From UBA6522 sp965262365 (lineage in GTDB: Bacteria > Pseudomonadota > Gammaproteobacteria > Steroidobacterales > Rariloculaceae), in the NCBI GenBank assembly GCA_965262365.1, contig OZ253541.1:2170001-2234000 (forward strand): DNA of 64,000 nucleotides, written 5' to 3'. The first letter of the stretch is position 1. The number at the start of each line of letters is the position of its first letter. A program made the translations under genes and the position numbers. The notes beneath the pieces were generated by a model that worked only from the letters and a program-made list of their open reading frames with translations, searched no databases and was not told the DNA's origin. Of the stretch, positions 50,473 through 59,846 are shown piece after piece.

Positions 50473-51498
50473 CTACTTGGTCGCGTATGTCTCGCTGTGC
50501 TGATTGCGGCCATTGGTGATCGTATAGCGACTGCCGTCCGGCGCGACTTCGGCCTTGATCCAATGCCCCTGGTCATTCTCTTCGGACAGATTCGCGATCA
50601 TCGGCTCGCTCGTGTTGTGCGCGTCACCGGTATCCAGCGCGCGGTGCAGTTGCCAGATTCCGGCGATGCCCGGTATGGCCGCGACGGCGTCGTATCCCTC
50701 CGGGCTACCGCCCTTGCGCGCACCGGTACTGGATACCGCTGCCGTGGGCATGAGCGCCGACATGAGCTGCGGCGCGATACCGCTGCCGTGATGGGGGATC
50801 TGCATGAGATCGACGACACCGATGAGATTCTCCGGGCAAGCCAGCGCATGCTGCCCGCCGACCGTCAGATCGCCGAGATTCAGAAACTCGAAATCGCCGA
50901 GCTTGACGAGGTAGCCGACGCTGCGAGCATTCTCGCCGGTGTCGGCAGGCCCCGCATCCGCGTTTTGGCACAGTGCGTTCGGACCCTGCGGGACCAGCGG
51001 CCGCAACGGCACTTCGAGATTTGAGGCGACGAACGTGAAGTCGACACCGTCGAGCGGCAGGATGGCACCCGGCCTGACTGCTGTCGGCGCTCTCCGCGTA
51101 GCCTTCGCGGCGGCTGCGAGATAGGCCTCCCAGGCCGGCCGGCCGCGCTCCGTCGCCTGCTCGACGCTCTCGCCGTGATCGACGAACTCGCCGATCTGGA
51201 CGAGATCCCCAAGCGCCTCGGCACCGCCAACGTGATCGCGATGAAAGTGGGAAGCGATGAAATAGTCGATACTATCGATGCCTGCATCGCGCATCGCCGC
51301 GACGATTCGTTTGGCATCTCTGTCGTCGGGGGTGTCCCAGCCGGCATCCATCAATACGGACTCGCGTTCCGGTGTCACCACGAGCGTGGCCGCGCCGCCT
51401 TCGACGTCGACCCAGTAGATATCCAGCGTGTCTTGCGCATGGATTACCGCACCGTAAAGACACAATGCGCTTCCCGCAATCATCCGCAGACGTTTCAT
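50473..51498 (-). CDS. Exported metallo-beta-lactamase-fold hydrolase
   Basis: 341 residues; GGGAGAG precedes the ATG. Signal MKRLRMIAGSALCLYGAVIHA. MBL core: VDVEGGAATLVVTPERESVL, MDAGWDTPDDRDA, the metal motif SHFHRDHVGG, GDFEFLNLGDLT and IPHHGSGIA, as in the ComEC/Rec2-like branch. Two zinc ions are expected. First gene of the five-gene operon MBL - WEGD - VOC-WEGD - DUF6152 - VOC. Substrate unknown; position suggests it opens a ring or ester in the same periplasmic pathway. Confidence 0.85.
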   Translation of the reverse strand: MKRLRMIAGSALCLYGAVIHAQDTLDIYWVDVEGGAATLVVTPERESVLMDAGWDTPDDRDAKRIVAAMRDAGIDSIDYFIASHFHRDHVGGAEALGDLVQIGEFVDHGESVEQATERGRPAWEAYLAAAAKATRRAPTAVRPGAILPLDGVDFTFVASNLEVPLRPLVPQGPNALCQNADAGPADTGENARSVGYLVKLGDFEFLNLGDLTVGGQHALACPENLIGVVDLMQIPHHGSGIAPQLMSALMPTAAVSSTGARKGGSPEGYDAVAAIPGIAGIWQLHRALDTGDAHNTSEPMIANLSEENDQGHWIKAEVAPDGSRYTITNGRNQHSETYATK

Positions 51499-51746
51499 TG
51501 CACTCTCCCAATTGTCGGAGGAACCGGGCTCTGTCAGCCCGTACCGGAGAGGCTCAGTATACCGCGCCTGAATTGACCAAAACCCTAGCAGCCCGTTCCC
51601 TGGGCTTCTTCAAGAGCAGGGCCGATAGTGCTGCGTTACACTCGACAGGGAACTGGATTCGATCCCGCCGCCGAAGGATTGCCTCGCGGCACAGGCGCCG
51701 TGCGAAGAGCGCCCTGGCGGCAGCCCCAGTATGAGAGGTAGTTGAA

Positions 51747-53692
51747 ATGACTCGACTCACTGACCCGAAGCACGCGCCGCCTGACTCGCCGCCTGACTCG
51801 CCGCCTGACTCGAAACCGACGTCGATCGAGCGGCGTACATTCCTCAAGACCGGCACGCTTGCGGGTGCCGCGGCGTTGGCCGGCGCCACGGATGTGTCGC
51901 GGGCGCAGTCAGCGGATTTCGCCGCGTCGGACGAAGGCGCCACAACACCCCTCATGACGGCGCAGGCGGAGGCCGCACCGCCCGCCGACGTGCAGGTCAT
52001 GGACGCCGGTGAGCGCGCCGGTTCAGACTACATGGTCGATGTCTTCAAGTCGCTCGATTTCGAGTACTTCTGCGCGAATCCGGGCTCGAGCTTTCGCGGC
52101 TTGCACGAGTCGGTGATCAACTACGGCGGCAACACGAGTCCCGAGCTCATCACCTGCCTGCACGAAGAGTCTTCGGTCGCCATGGCACACGGCTATTTCA
52201 AGGCCGAAGGCAAGCCGCTTGCCATCATGGCGCACGGGACCGTCGGCCTTCAGCACGCCGCGATGGCGATCTACAACGCCTGGTGCGACCGCGTGCCCGT
52301 GTACGTGATCCTCGGCAACCACGGCGATGCGGCGCTTAGGCGCGGTGCGGAGTGGTACCACGGCGTGCAGGATGCGGCGCACATGGTGCGCGACTTCACG
52401 AAGTGGGACGATACGCCGTGGTCGCTCACGCACTTCGCCGAATCGGCTGTCCGGGCTTACAAGATCGCGATGACGCCGCCGATGGCGCCCGTCGTGCTCA
52501 CGCTCGACGGACACCTGCAGGAGGGGCCGATAGCGGAAAACGCCAGGTTGCCGATACCGAGGCTCACGGTACCTGCACCCCCGCAAGGCGAATCGGGCGC
52601 CGTCGAGGAAACCGCGCGCCTGCTCGTAGAGGCGGAATACCCCGTGCTCGTCGCAGACCGCCTGGCGCGCACACCGGCCGGCATGGGCTTGCTCGTCGAG
52701 CTTGCCGAGCTCCTGCAGGCGGCCGTCATCGACCAGGGCAGTCGCCTGAACTTCCCGTCGCGCCATCCGCTCAACCAGAGCCTGCGCGCCGGCGCCGCGA
52801 TCCCCGAGGCCGACGTCATCGTCGGTTTCGAGCTCACGGACTTCTGGGGGACGGTCAATGCGTTGCGCGATCAATTGCACCGCTCCGTCAGGCGAGTCGC
52901 GAAACCGTCCGCGAAGCTGGTTTCCGTGACAACCGGAGATCTCTTCTTCGGCTCGAACTATCAGGACTTCCGCCGCATGCAGGAAGTGGATATCGCGATC
53001 GCCGCGGCCGGCAGCGCGCGTTCGCCGAGCGCGGCGCCAGGCTCACCGAGGCCCACCGGGTGGCCGCTGAAGACACGCGCGTCGCGGCCTCGTATGCCTG
53101 GAACGCGAGCCCCGTCAGCACGGCGCGGCTGTGCGCGGAGATCTGGGCGCAGATCCGGAATGAAGACTGGTCGCTCGTTTCCAGCTACTACAGCGACGGC
53201 GGCGGCTGGCCGCGAAAGCTCTGGGATTTCGATCGATACCACCAGTGGCTCGGCCACGCGGGCGGCGGCGGTATCGGCTACGGTGCACCGGCGGCGGTCG
53301 GGGCCGCGCTCGCGAACCGCAGGCACGGGCGATTCTCCGTGTCGATTCAGACCGACGGCGACATGATGTACGCACCGGGCGTGCTCTGGACGGCCGCTCA
53401 TCACAGCATTCCGCTGCTGAGCGTCATGAACAACAATCGCGCCTACCACATGGAGGTCATGCACGTGCAACGCATCTGCAATGCACGCAACCGGGACATC
53501 GACCGCGCCCGGGTCGGCAGCGAGATCACCGATCCCGATATCGACTACGCGGGAATGGCGCGCTCGCTCGGCGTACACGCCGAAGGACCGATCGCCGATC
53601 CCGCCGATCTCGGCCCCGCGCTCGAGCGTGCGGTCGCCGTCGTCAAGCGCGGCGAGCCGGCGCTCGTCGATGTTGTGACGCAGGTGCGCTGA
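51747..53692 (+). CDS. Tat-exported ThDP-dependent enzyme, frameshifted
   Basis: N-terminus with PPDSPPDSPPDS (12-bp DNA repeat) and a twin-arginine signal ERRTFLKTGTLAGAAALAGA. ThDP-enzyme fold: FEYFCANPGSSFRGLHESVI, catalytic Glu in LHEESSVAMAHGYFKAEGKP, and the middle domain PVLVADRLARTPAGM. The first frame is lost near 53010-53030 and the second frame continues to 53692 with QTDGDMMYAPGVLW and SVMNNNRAYHMEV, the ThDP/Mg motif. Joined, it is about 648 residues and otherwise complete, like acetolactate-synthase or benzoylformate-decarboxylase relatives. Either one indel killed it or the sequence has an error. Export of such an enzyme is unusual. Confidence 0.8.
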
Positions 53693-53694
53693 CG

Positions 53695-54324
53695 ATGACT
53701 CGCAATCGCAATCGCAACAGCGTCTCCGTCCTCCTCGCCGCGGCCGTCGTCGCTGCGGCCGTCGTCGCCTCGACCCCGCACGTGAACGCTCAGGAGCCAT
53801 CCGACGGGTCTTCGCTGCTTGCGCGGTACGGTTGTGTGGTGTGCCACGGCGCCGATGGCCACGGCACGGCGGCAGGGCCGAGTATCGCGGCAAGCGATTT
53901 GTCCTTGCCCGATTTCATTGCATCGGTCAGGCAGCCGATGCGCACAATGCCGGCGTACGACGTGCAAGTCGTGCCTGACGAGGATCTGACGCGGTTGTTC
54001 GCCTACTTCGAGGCGCAGACCGCGGACGCGCCCGCGGAAGCGTCCGCGGCCGGGCGCGCGGATGTCGGGGCGGGACTGTATTACGACTACGGATGCTATT
54101 CCTGCCATGCCGACGAAGCCCAGGGCGGCATGCACGGGCCGAGACTCGGACCCGATCCGATCACCTACGCGCGATTCGCCTGGTACATGCGCCATCCGAC
54201 GAGAACGATGCCGCCGTACTCGCCGGTCGTGGTGTCGGATCGGGACATGGCCGATATCTATGCTTTCGTCGAGGCGCAACCGGCGCCGCCGCCGTTGAGC
54301 AGCATCCCGCTGCTCGCGCCGTAG
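53695..54324 (+). CDS. Exported dihaem cytochrome c
   Basis: 209 residues starting three bases after the ThDP enzyme stop. Signal region SVSVLLAAAVVAAAVVASTP. Two class I cytochrome c modules, each with one haem site: CVVCH in ARYGCVVCHGADGHGT and CYSCH in YYDYGCYSCHADEAQGG. Each module has a distal Met in a TMP motif (RTMPAYD, RTMPPYS). It would accept electrons in the periplasm. Tight coupling to the exported ThDP enzyme suggests an oxidative decarboxylation with electrons passed to this cytochrome, which is inference. Confidence 0.88.
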   Translation: MTRNRNRNSVSVLLAAAVVAAAVVASTPHVNAQEPSDGSSLLARYGCVVCHGADGHGTAAGPSIAASDLSLPDFIASVRQPMRTMPAYDVQVVPDEDLTRLFAYFEAQTADAPAEASAAGRADVGAGLYYDYGCYSCHADEAQGGMHGPRLGPDPITYARFAWYMRHPTRTMPPYSPVVVSDRDMADIYAFVEAQPAPPPLSSIPLLAP

Positions 54325-54478
54325 CGCAGGCTGAGCCGTTTCAGCCGGACTTTGTCATGCCTTCTCAGGAGACGGTTGAACAGGCCGATAGTCTGAGTAC
54401 GATCGGTCGGAGACACTCTCGAATCAACGGAGTATTATCGACCCAAAACATCTTCCGTATTCCAAAGGGAGGGAGACC

Positions 54479-55495
54479 ATGGGAGCGATCCTCAAACAAG
54501 TCGGCCTCGCCATCGGGCTGTTGCTTGTGGCGCTACCGGCTGCGACGCACCACAGCCGAGCGATCTACGATCGGGAGCGCATCGTCACGATAGAAGGTGT
54601 TGTAACGCAGTTCGAATGGGGCAACCCCCATGTCTATCTCTATGTGGAAACACTGACTGACACGGGCGACCCGGTCGTGTGGGAAGTCGAGCACGGTACG
54701 ACGACATCGCTGAGGAGACACGGCTGGTCCGACAACACATTTGCTCCCGGCGACCGCGTTACTGTGCGAATTAACCCCGCGAGGGACTCCAGTAGAAACA
54801 TGGCACTAATCGACTCGGTCCGGAAAGCCGGCGTCACGTTGTACGAGAGGGGAACCCCGGCAGTAAACTTTGACGGGACCGAGATATTGGCGGTCCAGAC
54901 CGATAGCCTGACCGGAACGTGGGTGATTGAGCAGACGGCACTTGTTGGATTATTCAGCGAACCGTATTCCTGGCCGTTGACGGAAAGAGGTCGCGAAGCG
55001 ATGGAGAGCTATGACGACTTGACCATGAATCCCCAAATTCAGTGCATGTCCCGTATTGCTCCATGGTTCATGATTTTTCCGAGTGTGCAGGAGATCGAGA
55101 TTGGCGACACCTCGGTTTCGATTCGCAGTGAATACGATACCATCGAGCGAACCGTCCATATGGACACACGTTCACACGAAGGCGCTCCGGTCTCGTATCA
55201 GGGACACTCTGTCGGCTGGTGGGAGGGTGAGGTCCTCGTCATCGATACGACCCATTTTGCCGATCACCGCAATGGAAATGCGCGTGGTGTGCCGTCCGGT
55301 TCGCAAAAGCACCTTGTCGAACGCTTCGAACTGAATCCGGATCGGACGAGCTTGACCTACCGCTTCGAACTTGAGGATCCGGAGTACCTGGCGGCGACGG
55401 TCACGGGCGAGGTGCAATCGACGTATCGACCGGACCTCGTGTTCACGCCCATAACGTGCGATCTTGAGAACGCGCGCCGGTATGTGGAAGATTGA
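54479..55495 (+). CDS. DUF6152-WEGD fusion protein, exported
   Basis: 338 residues; GGGAGGGAGACC precedes the ATG. Signal peptide MGAILKQVGLAIGLLLVALP, then THHSRAIYD; cleavage after AAT would again leave His-His first. DUF6152 part: FEWGNPHVYLYVE, LRRHGWSDNTFAPGDRVTVR. WEGD part: CMSRIAPWFMIFP, HSVGWWEGEVLVIDTTHF, VERFELNPDRTS, and terminal ITCDLENARRY. Its stop overlaps the weak upstream TTG of the next fused gene. The 154-bp spacer before it contains no obvious operator. Confidence 0.78.
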   Translation: MGAILKQVGLAIGLLLVALPAATHHSRAIYDRERIVTIEGVVTQFEWGNPHVYLYVETLTDTGDPVVWEVEHGTTTSLRRHGWSDNTFAPGDRVTVRINPARDSSRNMALIDSVRKAGVTLYERGTPAVNFDGTEILAVQTDSLTGTWVIEQTALVGLFSEPYSWPLTERGREAMESYDDLTMNPQIQCMSRIAPWFMIFPSVQEIEIGDTSVSIRSEYDTIERTVHMDTRSHEGAPVSYQGHSVGWWEGEVLVIDTTHFADHRNGNARGVPSGSQKHLVERFELNPDRTSLTYRFELEDPEYLAATVTGEVQSTYRPDLVFTPITCDLENARRYVED

Positions 55496-55506
55496 TTGAA
55501 GTAACA

Positions 55507-56559
55507 ATGAAAGCCCCCTCTAATCCCCTGGTCTTGCTCGCGGTACTGATGTCCACGCCGGTCTTGGCACATCACGGCTCGGTTGCGAACCCACTTCTGT
55601 ATCTTTCGGACGAACTGGCTGAATTCGAGGGTGAGCTCACAGAGGTCTTCTGGCGCAACCCCCACACACGAGCGAGATTGAGCGTCACCGACGACAACGG
55701 AGGCGAGACGATCTGGGAACTGGAATTTGCCCCATGGCCTCGCCATTTCGAGTTGATGGGTCTGACTCCCGAGGACTTTCTGGGGCGCGTCAAGGTCGCC
55801 GGGTACGTATCGAGGCAACACCCCGACTCACTGGGCGTACTCAATTTCCTGCTGCCCGATGGGCGGGAGTACGTGCAGGGGCGAAGTGCAGGGCTGCGCT
55901 GGTCGAGCGAGCCCCTGGACACTACGCGGCGGGCACCGGATACAGCCAGGGCCCAGGCGGCCGAGGCAGCGGCCGACGGCATATTTCGCACGTGGAATGG
56001 GCGAATTGGCGCACCGGTACCCGTGGAGGCGGGTCTGATCTCTCAGACGCTCACGGAGCGGGGCCGTGAGTTGGCCACTGCCTATGAACCCTTGACGGAT
56101 AACGGGCAACTGAGTTGTCGGCATGGGATGCCGGACACGATGTTCGATCCCCACGCGATGGAGATCTCCGACGAGGGCGAGACTATCCGCATTCATTCCG
56201 CCCAGTTCAACATCCGGCGGACCATTCACATGAACGGTGAGGCTACCGGGGAGGAACCCGAAGCCTCACCCGTTGGTTACTCCGTAGGACGATGGGAAGG
56301 TAATACGCTCGTCGTAACGACAACCCATGTGGACTGGCCATACTATTCGAACGACGGCACGCCGCAGTCGGATCAGGTTCAATACCTGGAGCGATTCTCC
56401 GTGTCGGAGGACGGGCAGACGTTGAACTATTCGATCACCATCGACGATCCGGAAATTTTCACCCGGCCATTCACGCTGGATAGATTCCGGGAGGCGGCTC
56501 CAGGCGTCGAAATTGAGCCGTTCGATTGTGTACTTCAGTGGCAGGACTCCGGAGGCTGA
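55507..56559 (+). CDS. DUF6152-WEGD fusion protein, exported
   Basis: 350 residues from ATG 55507; a TTG at 55492 would add five residues. Signal peptide KAPSNPLVLLAVLMSTPVLA before HHGSVANPL. DUF6152 part: VFWRNPHTRARLSV, LMGLTPEDFLGRVKVAGYVS. WEGD part: CRHGMPDTMFDPHAM, VGYSVGRWEGNTLVVTTTHV, LERFSVSED, FTRPFTLDRF and PFDCVLQW. Second of two adjacent fused genes, followed 50 bp later by the gluconolactonase-like gene. Probably one operon with 51747-54324. Confidence 0.8.
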   Translation: MKAPSNPLVLLAVLMSTPVLAHHGSVANPLLYLSDELAEFEGELTEVFWRNPHTRARLSVTDDNGGETIWELEFAPWPRHFELMGLTPEDFLGRVKVAGYVSRQHPDSLGVLNFLLPDGREYVQGRSAGLRWSSEPLDTTRRAPDTARAQAAEAAADGIFRTWNGRIGAPVPVEAGLISQTLTERGRELATAYEPLTDNGQLSCRHGMPDTMFDPHAMEISDEGETIRIHSAQFNIRRTIHMNGEATGEEPEASPVGYSVGRWEGNTLVVTTTHVDWPYYSNDGTPQSDQVQYLERFSVSEDGQTLNYSITIDDPEIFTRPFTLDRFREAAPGVEIEPFDCVLQWQDSGG

Positions 56560-56609
56560 TGGGCGACCTGCGATGATTGGTCCCATCCCGTTCCGGTGAG
56601 AATATCGGC

Positions 56610-57650
56610 ATGAAACCAAAAAAAACAATTTTCGTAGTCGTAGCGGCACTCATCTCGCAGGCGCCGATTTCCGTAGTCAGAGGTCAGGCGAATCAGGCGC
56701 CGGTCGTCGTCGGCATGGCGACAGAAATCCCTGGGGTGGTCGAGGGCGGTTCGGAGATACAACGCATCCTGGAAGGGTATGACGGCCTGGATGATCCGAT
56801 TGGCCTGATGGACGGAACGCTGGTGTTCGCGGAACCGGATGCGAGCAGGCTCCACCGCATGGTCACCGAGACCAACGAGGTGTCGGTGCTCGTCGCTGAG
56901 TCCAACGAGTCGCACGGCGTGACACAGGACGCCGAGGGCCGCTTGATCTCAGCCCAGGCCTGGGATGGATCCACCAGGATCGGGGTGATCTATCCGCCGG
57001 GCAGCGAAGCCGTGCTTGCGGATGGTTTCGACGGTATGCCGTTCAGTCGTCCGAACGATTTGATCGTCGCCGGAGACGGCGGCATCTACTTTACGGACCC
57101 GGGGCTCACGATGGGACAGTCCGAGGAGTTGGTGGAACGGTACGGCGGCAGGCCCCTCGCGCCACGTCTGCCGCCGGCCGTGTACTACATCCCGCCGGGG
57201 GGAGAGCCGGTGAGGATCGAAGAGAACATGATCCGGCCGAACGGCATTCAGCTAAGCCGGGATGAGCGTACGTTATACATCAGCGATTCCAACGGCGATC
57301 ATGTCATCGCGTGGGATATCCAACCGAACGGTCTGGTGGAAAACCGACGCGACTTCGGCACCCTGCAGGGCCGAAGCAACCGGGACAATGGCTTGGGCGG
57401 AATCAGGACTTTCGCGGACGGGATGGCCGTCGACAGCGAAGATCGACTCTATGTGGCCACCGGGGGCGGTATCGAGGTCTTGAGTTCACGCGGGGAGCAT
57501 CTCGGCATCATACCCGTGAGGTGCCCACCGAGAGACTGCCAGAACGTCGCTTTCGGCGGGCCTTCGAAACAGACGCTGTACATTGCCGGCGCGGGTTCTC
57601 TTTACGGAGTTGCATTGATTGCTCGGGGGCTCGCGGAACGCGCGAAGTAG
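56610..57650 (+). CDS. SMP-30/gluconolactonase-like exported propeller
   Basis: 346 residues from ATG 56610. Signal region KKTIFVVVAALISQAPISVV. Six-bladed propeller typical of SMP-30/lactonases: GLMDGTLVFAEPDASRLHRM, SNESHGVTQDAEGRLISAQA, FSRPNDLIVAGDGGIYFTDP, RPNGIQLSRDERTLYISDSN, FADGMAVDSEDRLYVATGGG. The Asn/Asp metal ligands of the family (RPND, RPNG, ADGM) are visible. It would hydrolyse a lactone in the periplasm. Last intact gene of the plus-strand run starting at 51747. Confidence 0.87.
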   Translation: MKPKKTIFVVVAALISQAPISVVRGQANQAPVVVGMATEIPGVVEGGSEIQRILEGYDGLDDPIGLMDGTLVFAEPDASRLHRMVTETNEVSVLVAESNESHGVTQDAEGRLISAQAWDGSTRIGVIYPPGSEAVLADGFDGMPFSRPNDLIVAGDGGIYFTDPGLTMGQSEELVERYGGRPLAPRLPPAVYYIPPGGEPVRIEENMIRPNGIQLSRDERTLYISDSNGDHVIAWDIQPNGLVENRRDFGTLQGRSNRDNGLGGIRTFADGMAVDSEDRLYVATGGGIEVLSSRGEHLGIIPVRCPPRDCQNVAFGGPSKQTLYIAGAGSLYGVALIARGLAERAK

Positions 57651-57656
57651 CGCGCT

Positions 57657-58178
57657 CTACGGCCGTACAAATCGTAGAGAATTCCTGAGAGGTGTCGGAG
57701 GCGCAGCAGGCGGTGCGTATCGTTCGAGCGGCCGACGAGGCACTCGCCGTGTGGGTGGAGCAGCATCCGGACCGGTTTGTCGCGTTGTCATCGGTCGTTT
57801 TGCCGTATCCCGATCTCGCGGCGGTGTTCGCCGCCGCCGCCGGCATCGCCGGCGGGGCGGACCGGGCGCATCCTCAAGTACGACCGCGACGGCAACTTCA
57901 TCAAGCAGTGGGGCGAGATTGGCTTCCGTCCCGGCCAGTTCCGCACGCCGCACGCCATGGAGTTCGACGCCCAAGGCCGCCTGTTCGTCGCGGACCGAGG
58001 CAACCACCGCATCCAGATCTTCGATCGGGAAGGCGAGTTGCTGGACACCTACCACCAGTTCAGCCGCATCAGCGGTCTGTTCATCACCGCCGACGGCAAC
58101 GTCTTCGTTGCCGAAGGTCCCGCCTCGCGCGCCACCGCGGGCGGCGGCGTCACGAAGTACAGCAGGACCATGAACTGA
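57657..58178 (+). pseudogene. Chimeric remnant: amidohydrolase copy fused to a propeller fragment
   Basis: 57671-57715 encodes RREFLRGVGGAAGGA and is nearly identical in DNA to the start of the Tat amidohydrolase gene (43829). It jumps at GCGTATCGT to a segment matching the same gene near 44165-44275 (ADEALAVWVEQHPDRFVALS, then YPDLAA) in a different frame. From about 57860, NHL-propeller sequence follows: ILKYDRDGNFIKQWGEIGFR, FRTPHAMEFDAQGRLFVADR, ITADGNVFVAEGPAS, ending at 58178. The order mirrors the amidohydrolase-propeller neighbourhood at 43829-46816. No functional product is likely. Confidence 0.8.
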
Positions 58179-58209
58179 TCCGCGCGGCCGATTGAAGTGC
58201 GCAAATAGC

Positions 58210-58950
58210 CTATCCCCACAAGCTCGCGATCCTAAACAAGGAATTGCGCTCAGCTCCATCGGACCGGATTACCACCTTCAGGTCCTCCCGAGTCAAACGC
58301 TCGTCTATTCCCACTGCGCAAACGGCCAGTGCGTCAATATTGCCAGCCGACAGAGGAAGAGTCGGAGGTTGCACGCTAGACCTTTTCAAGTGCTTTGCCA
58401 CTTGAAAATCTTTGCTGAGCAAAAAGTTGACCGCAACGAGATTTGGATGGTAGTTCTCTAATTCGTTCGAATTCTTCTTTGCTCTAGCCGCCTCCTTTAA
58501 GGCAAGTTCAAGATACACATCCGGACTGCCGGTTTGATTCAGGACAATGCCGGGCATGTATGCGCCGCAATCAGGCCCTTCGATATAAACGCATAACGAA
58601 CTCTCCGGATGTCGATAAAGGGGTACGGGGTACTCCTTCTCGGCGTTCTCCTTGGCAATTTCGAGGAACCTGGGATCGAGGAAGCGGCTAAGTATCGTAT
58701 CTAGAAACTGGCTCCGATCTGAGTTCTTTGGTAATGCAAACGGCATGCACAGATCGTAGGAGGTTTTCAAATCGAGATCGATTTTGACCAAGATCTCGTC
58801 ATAGAATGGAGGACTATCGCAATGTTTCTTCAGCATCTCAGTTGGAAATGCGCGCCCAACGGCTGGATAGCGCTCACAGCGAGACCTGATGAGTTCCCAG
58901 TCGATTAGCCGGTGGACGAATTTGCGCTGAGCTGGTTCGCGTTGAGACAT
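58210..58950 (-). CDS. Protein of unknown function
   Basis: 246 residues from ATG 58950 (MSQREPAQRKFVHRLIDWEL). No signal peptide, no membrane span, mixed alpha/beta with many charged residues. Visible segments: LKKHCDSPPFYDEILVKIDL, SQFLDTILSRFLDPRFLEIA, SLCVYIEGPDCGAYMPGIVL, LVAVNFLLSKDFQVAKHLKR. I do not recognise the family. Base composition is lower in GC than the neighbours, so recent acquisition is possible. It sits beside a VapBC pair but is not obviously part of it. Confidence 0.5.
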   Translation of the reverse strand: MSQREPAQRKFVHRLIDWELIRSRCERYPAVGRAFPTEMLKKHCDSPPFYDEILVKIDLDLKTSYDLCMPFALPKNSDRSQFLDTILSRFLDPRFLEIAKENAEKEYPVPLYRHPESSLCVYIEGPDCGAYMPGIVLNQTGSPDVYLELALKEAARAKKNSNELENYHPNLVAVNFLLSKDFQVAKHLKRSSVQPPTLPLSAGNIDALAVCAVGIDERLTREDLKVVIRSDGAERNSLFRIASLWG

Positions 58951-59052
58951 AGTAGTCGTTTGGATCACCGGTGGCTCGAATCGAGGGGTACGGTCACTGC
59001 TTGGGGAATCGGCGATCAAATCACCTGTGGAACCAAGGGTTGCGCTTCCCGG

Positions 59053-59439
59053 TCACGCTGCCCGAATGTCCGTTTGTGAAAAATCATCGCCCTTGAACAA
59101 CAATGACTCGCCGGAAACATCGGCGAGCGCGTAGGCGAAGCAGTCGCCGAAATTCAGCGACGCAGGGTGGTTTCCCTTTCCGAAACGGCGCCAGGCGTGC
59201 CGGGCCGAGTCCACATGCTCGGTGGTGACAGGTACCAGTTCCATTCCGGCCCTGTTCAGAAAAATGTCGAGTTCCCGCCCAGCCGCGGCGCCACCACGGC
59301 TTTCCACGACGATGGAGGCTTCCAGCACGTTGGCCACGGACATGCGACTGCGAGACGCAGTCCGGATCGCTTCGGCGTAGCGTCTCGCGTCCGCTTCCTG
59401 GAGCAGGATAGCCAGCACTGCGGAAGTGTCCACGATCAC
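59053..59439 (-). CDS. vapC: VapC-family PIN-domain toxin
   Basis: 128 residues. PIN-domain acids are present: D4 in MIVDTSAVLAIL, E40 in SVANVLEASIVVES, and the FGDCFAYALAD motif (D98) with a further Asp in FKGDDF. Typical type II toxin RNase, normal length. The start codon overlaps the antitoxin stop (ATGA). Confidence 0.92.
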   Translation of the reverse strand: MIVDTSAVLAILLQEADARRYAEAIRTASRSRMSVANVLEASIVVESRGGAAAGRELDIFLNRAGMELVPVTTEHVDSARHAWRRFGKGNHPASLNFGDCFAYALADVSGESLLFKGDDFSQTDIRAA

Positions 59440-59693
59440 TTGGGCAGCCCGCGTTCATTGTAAAGAAAATCTCCATGTTCGATAGCGGATGGCCCAGGAC
59501 CGAGAAGATCAGCACAGCGGCGTCCGATCGCAAGCAACTCGTCAACACCCGCATTGACGTCATGCAGACGCCTTTCGCGACCCAGACGTTCACGCAGTGC
59601 GACTGTGATGGCACCTGTCATCGTCTCGCCGGTCAGGCCCGCCAACTCATTGGCTAGACGACAAGTTTCGTCGTTCTTGATGTTAAGGCCCAT
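59436..59693 (-). CDS. vapB: VapB-type antitoxin (PSK/Rv0623-like)
   Basis: 85 residues from ATG 59693. Begins MGLNIKNDETCRLANELAGL, TGETMTGAITVALRERLGRE, the ribbon-helix-helix part of Rv0623-like VapB proteins. The C-terminal part (LLAIGRRCADLLGPGPSAIE) would cover the toxin. The longer frame to 59801 has no support. A GTATAC palindrome lies about 25 bp upstream and could be part of the operator. Confidence 0.85.
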   Translation of the reverse strand: MGLNIKNDETCRLANELAGLTGETMTGAITVALRERLGRERRLHDVNAGVDELLAIGRRCADLLGPGPSAIEHGDFLYNERGLPK

Positions 59694-59846
59694 GGTGCTG
59701 TCCTTGGTAGAAAGTATGTATACCAATCTACCCTGGGTTGCGTATTCCACGCAAGAGTGCCACCTGTTGGAGCGGCGCCCACAGCCCGCGGACGCTCTCA
59801 CCCGATGGTCTCAACGCAGCCAGTCGCGCCAAACCGATAGAACTTC

